Below, one piece after another: positions 33,169 to 35,222 of a DNA stretch of 35,222 nucleotides; positions within the stretch are counted from its first letter, which is position 1, and every line of letters begins with the position of its first letter. The notes beneath the pieces were generated by a model. That model did not search any database and had not been told where the DNA came from. It saw nothing but the letters and a program-made list of their open reading frames with translations. The stretch comes from Flammeovirga aprica JL-4. GTDB taxonomy: Bacteria; Bacteroidota; Bacteroidia; Cytophagales; Flammeovirgaceae. The position numbers and the translations under genes are program-made. The stretch spans positions 1-35,222 of the forward strand of contig NZ_JABANE010000094.1 of the NCBI RefSeq assembly GCF_012844305.1, given 5' to 3'.

Positions 33169-33810
33169 ATGGGACTCGTTTTCGATAGATTAGTACAGGA
33201 AGTAAAAAAATTACAGATCAACCTTAATGACCAACAGATCTCAGAATCTTTTCAAAGAATTGCAGATTATCTAATGAATAAATGTGTTTTGAAAGCCGGA
33301 ATTCAGAACTACAGAATTGTAGAGATAGAATTTTACTTTCATCATGAAAAACATCCTGATCCATATGTGCATAAGCATGATAACCAAAAAACCTTAGGAA
33401 GATGGTATGTTCATGGTGCTGGGATTGATATCACTTTTGGGACATTAGATTTTTATGGAGGCATACTGATCAGAGGACTTCAGAGAAAAAGCGATAAAGA
33501 ATTTATCAGCGGTCCTTTGCATGTCATCGCAGAAATATTCCATTTCATTGGTGGTGTAGATGTGCAGGAAGTGGAATTTGGTTTAAGAGAGAAAGAAATG
33601 CCTTACGAGATTATTGCTCAAAGCAGCAGGGTAGGTTTGAGCAGTAATAAAGAAGGCGGTGAAAATTTCCGTGACAAAAAATACCGTTTTGTGAGCTGTA
33701 TCGGCCCTAAACATCCTTTTAAAAATAAAAAAATTGTTGCCTTGGATTTGGTGGACAAAAAATCAATTAAAGAGGTAAATACGCTGTTTGGATATAAAAT
33801 AATGATGTAG
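33169..33810 (+). CDS. Protein with 3-methyladenine DNA glycosylase (AAG/MPG)-like motifs
   Basis: 213 residues, cytosolic, family not firmly recognised. The order of motifs recalls AAG-type DNA glycosylases: YRIVEIEFYF near residue 45 (AAG has RIVETEAYLG, where the second Glu is catalytic and Tyr intercalates), a His about 12 residues later (PYVHKH), GRWYVHGAGIDITF (AAG: GTLYVYIIYGM), GGILIRGL (AAG: VLLRALEP) and a GP pair after it (SGPLHV; AAG: SGPSKL). The Glu and Tyr are kept, but the regions between are quite different, and a Phe replaces the Ala between them. It may be a remote AAG-fold member with another substrate. It is a single gene between gltX (divergent) and a lipid-kinase gene (convergent, 26 bp away). 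The relationship is inference from pattern alone. Confidence 0.6.
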   Translation: MGLVFDRLVQEVKKLQINLNDQQISESFQRIADYLMNKCVLKAGIQNYRIVEIEFYFHHEKHPDPYVHKHDNQKTLGRWYVHGAGIDITFGTLDFYGGILIRGLQRKSDKEFISGPLHVIAEIFHFIGGVDVQEVEFGLREKEMPYEIIAQSSRVGLSSNKEGGENFRDKKYRFVSCIGPKHPFKNKKIVALDLVDKKSIKEVNTLFGYKIMM

Positions 33811-33836
33811 AAAGCACAACGAAATCATAAACTATT

Positions 33837-34718
33837 TTAGTGTACGATTACATTGAGCTTATCTCCTTTACTAAACTTAAAGTTTAATGGAGTTGACCAT
33901 TTTTCTGTTTCTCCATCTTTATGTCCGAAAACCAATTGTCTCTTTTTTGTAGTATCTATTGTAATGTCATCTGATTGCAAATGAATAACTTCTGGACTTT
34001 TTTGTGCTTTTCTTTTGAAGAAATTAAAGCCGAAATGTCCATTTTTGAAAAGGGAAGACTTCGATAAAATGGTTGCCTCAAGAACACCTTTCTTTGCTTT
34101 AGAAGGAGGTGAAATGAAGGTGTGATCTTTTTGTTGAGCTTCCTCAGCCAATGAAATTACAAAGGCTTTTGAACTGATTTTTTTACCATTAACATCAATA
34201 GTATATTGTTGCGGTGAATAGAGTTGAAAATCCATCAGAATAGATTTAAAGTAATTCTTAAAATCTCTCCCATTGAATTTTCTGAAGTTATGGCTGATTT
34301 TTGTGCCAAACCCAACGCCCGCTGTAGTGAAAAAGTATTGGTCATTGATTTTTGGAGCATCAATACTCTTTACTTTTTTATTATAAATGATTTTAATGGC
34401 TTTCTTTAAAATCATAGGAATACCTAAGTGTTTGGCAAGTCCGTTTCCAGAGCCACAAGGGATAATGCCTAAAACTCTATCAGTTCCTACAAGAGCCTGA
34501 GCTACTTCATTGACAGTTTCATCGTCACCGATAGCAACAATGATATCAAAGTTGGCAATAAAGGACTTTGCCAGTAAGGTTGCATGACCTTCGTATTCTG
34601 TGTAAGCAATGTGAACATTTATTCTCTTGCTTGCCAAAGTCTGTTGTGCAATATGAGCTGCCTTTATAGAAGTACCATTGCCAGATTTTGGATTGGTGAT
34701 TAATATGATATTTGGCAT
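33837..34718 (-). CDS. Diacylglycerol/lipid kinase family protein (YegS/DgkB type) with altered GGDGT motif
   Basis: 293 residues, normal length for the family. The N-terminal NPKSGNG loop (residues 9-15), PCGSGNGLAKHLGIP near 87 and the C-terminal beta sandwich (TAGVGFGTKIS, ISPPSKAKKGVLEATIL) mark it as a DAGK catalytic-domain protein. These enzymes phosphorylate diacylglycerol or related lipids with ATP at the membrane. The nucleotide-binding motif, normally GGDGT, reads GDDET (residues 64-68), replacing two glycines by acidic residues, so activity is doubtful or the nucleotide differs. The other parts look intact and there is no frameshift. It converges on the glycosylase-like gene with a 26-bp gap and no evident terminator. 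Confidence 0.88.
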   Translation of the reverse strand: MPNIILITNPKSGNGTSIKAAHIAQQTLASKRINVHIAYTEYEGHATLLAKSFIANFDIIVAIGDDETVNEVAQALVGTDRVLGIIPCGSGNGLAKHLGIPMILKKAIKIIYNKKVKSIDAPKINDQYFFTTAGVGFGTKISHNFRKFNGRDFKNYFKSILMDFQLYSPQQYTIDVNGKKISSKAFVISLAEEAQQKDHTFISPPSKAKKGVLEATILSKSSLFKNGHFGFNFFKRKAQKSPEVIHLQSDDITIDTTKKRQLVFGHKDGETEKWSTPLNFKFSKGDKLNVIVH

Positions 34719-35105
34719 GAATTCTATTTAAATAATAGTCTCTTTTTAATTTTAACTTAATCCAGTTACAAAGAAAGGTATGGTAAAGTATTCTCTCTCT
34801 GTGGTAGTTGTAGTAAACAATAACATTGTAAAATCTCTATTCAAATTTATATACGAACCAGTTACTTATATTTTGATTAAGAGTTTTTTACTAAGTGGTT
34901 TAATTGTGACTTACTTTTAGTTGTTTATGAAGATAATACTGATATTTTTTGCAGAATACTTGATGGTATTTATTGTCTGTAATATTCTATAAATAACCAG
35001 AATTAAATTCAATAAAATTGCTTTTCCGTATTTCTTATTTATAAAAGGTTAAGTTTTAGTGCTATAAAGATATGAAATCTTATTAACAAAAAAAACAGCA
35101 CTACT
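34719..35105. other. Intergenic region at right end
   Basis: 387 AT-rich bases between the lipid-kinase start and the stop of the partial gene at the right edge. I see no ORF, RNA gene, strong hairpin or exact promoter box; a near match TACCTTTC on the minus strand about 60 bases upstream of the kinase gene is too weak to call. Confidence 0.4.
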
Positions 35106-35222
35106 CTACCCGATGATTTTTAGATAGTTCATCCTAAAATGAGAAATCATCTTTGTAAAGTCTTTGAAATCAACACTTTTAATCATCTCTCTCACTTTAT
35201 TAAGTCCTCTTCTGAATACACT
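35106..35222 (-). CDS. C-terminal end of an unidentified protein, cut by window edge
   Basis: An open minus-strand frame enters from the right edge and runs 38 codons to TAG at 35106-35108. The peptide is basic (RRGLNKVREMIKS, then DFKDFTKMISHFRMNYLK) and ends in KIIG. The charged, evenly used codons suggest a real C-terminus rather than chance, but the fragment is too short to identify. A transposase or other DNA-binding protein is possible, without proof. Confidence 0.4.
   Translation of the reverse strand, partial: SVFRRGLNKVREMIKSVDFKDFTKMISHFRMNYLKIIG

Noticed and set aside
1..35222. CRISPR arrays, tRNA genes, rRNA genes and intact insertion sequences
   Set aside because: No regularly spaced repeats, no cloverleaf-type sequences and no transposase with terminal repeats were seen on either strand.

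Overview
The window looks like chromosomal DNA from a low-GC, probably marine member of the Bacteroidota, most likely Cytophagales and perhaps close to Flammeovirga; the genus is inference. Support comes from a secreted chitinase ending in a type IX secretion (Por) sorting domain, promoter-like TTG/TAnnTTTG elements of the Bacteroidota type, weak Shine-Dalgarno sequences, and family content such as an LpxR-like outer-membrane protein, DUF819 and a PAS-rich soluble histidine kinase. No rRNA, tRNA, CRISPR array or intact insertion sequence was seen.

Layout. (1) 1-4602, minus strand: a 1392-residue protein of unknown function without signal peptide (divergent LysM-like segment, glycine-rich beta segment, long coiled coil), followed 28 bp later by a leucine-rich-repeat lipoprotein cut by the window edge. 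The pair resembles effector and immunity genes. (2) 5149-10975, plus strand: a tight five-gene operon encoding a glutamine-synthetase-like gamma-glutamyl-amine ligase, an iron-type alcohol dehydrogenase, a PuuD-like gamma-glutamyl hydrolase, an aldehyde dehydrogenase and an alpha/beta hydrolase-OsmC fusion. It reads as a glutamylated pathway for an amino alcohol such as ethanolamine. (3) 11056-16210: the most unusual part. An RtcR-like CARF plus sigma-54 AAA+ activator (minus) faces a two-gene operon (plus). The first gene fuses a degenerate HsdM methylase and an HsdS-like target-recognition region to a histidine-kinase module. The second is a response regulator with an unusual C-terminal region. 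A sigma-54 type GG-N10-GC element precedes the kinase gene, so the CARF activator probably drives this operon. No RtcB or RtcA gene is nearby.

(4) 16259-20490, plus strand: exported proteins. These are a MORN/YwqK-like repeat protein, a thioredoxin fused to a degenerate glucosaminidase-like domain, and two unrecognised small secreted proteins. (5) 20643-26117, minus strand: a Cys-rich small lipoprotein, an NfsB-type nitroreductase, a DUF819 membrane protein and a multidomain GH18 chitinase. (6) 26415-29441, plus strand: an LpxR-like protein and a three-PAS soluble histidine kinase. A cluster of GGGGTAC repeats lies in the divergent region between the chitinase and LpxR-like genes. (7) 29508-34718: glnS and gltX (minus), a protein with motifs recalling alkyladenine DNA glycosylase (plus), and a YegS/DgkB-type lipid kinase with an altered nucleotide-binding motif (minus). 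The right edge holds the last 38 codons of an unidentified minus-strand gene.

All assignments come from reading motifs and gene order by eye; no database search was possible.
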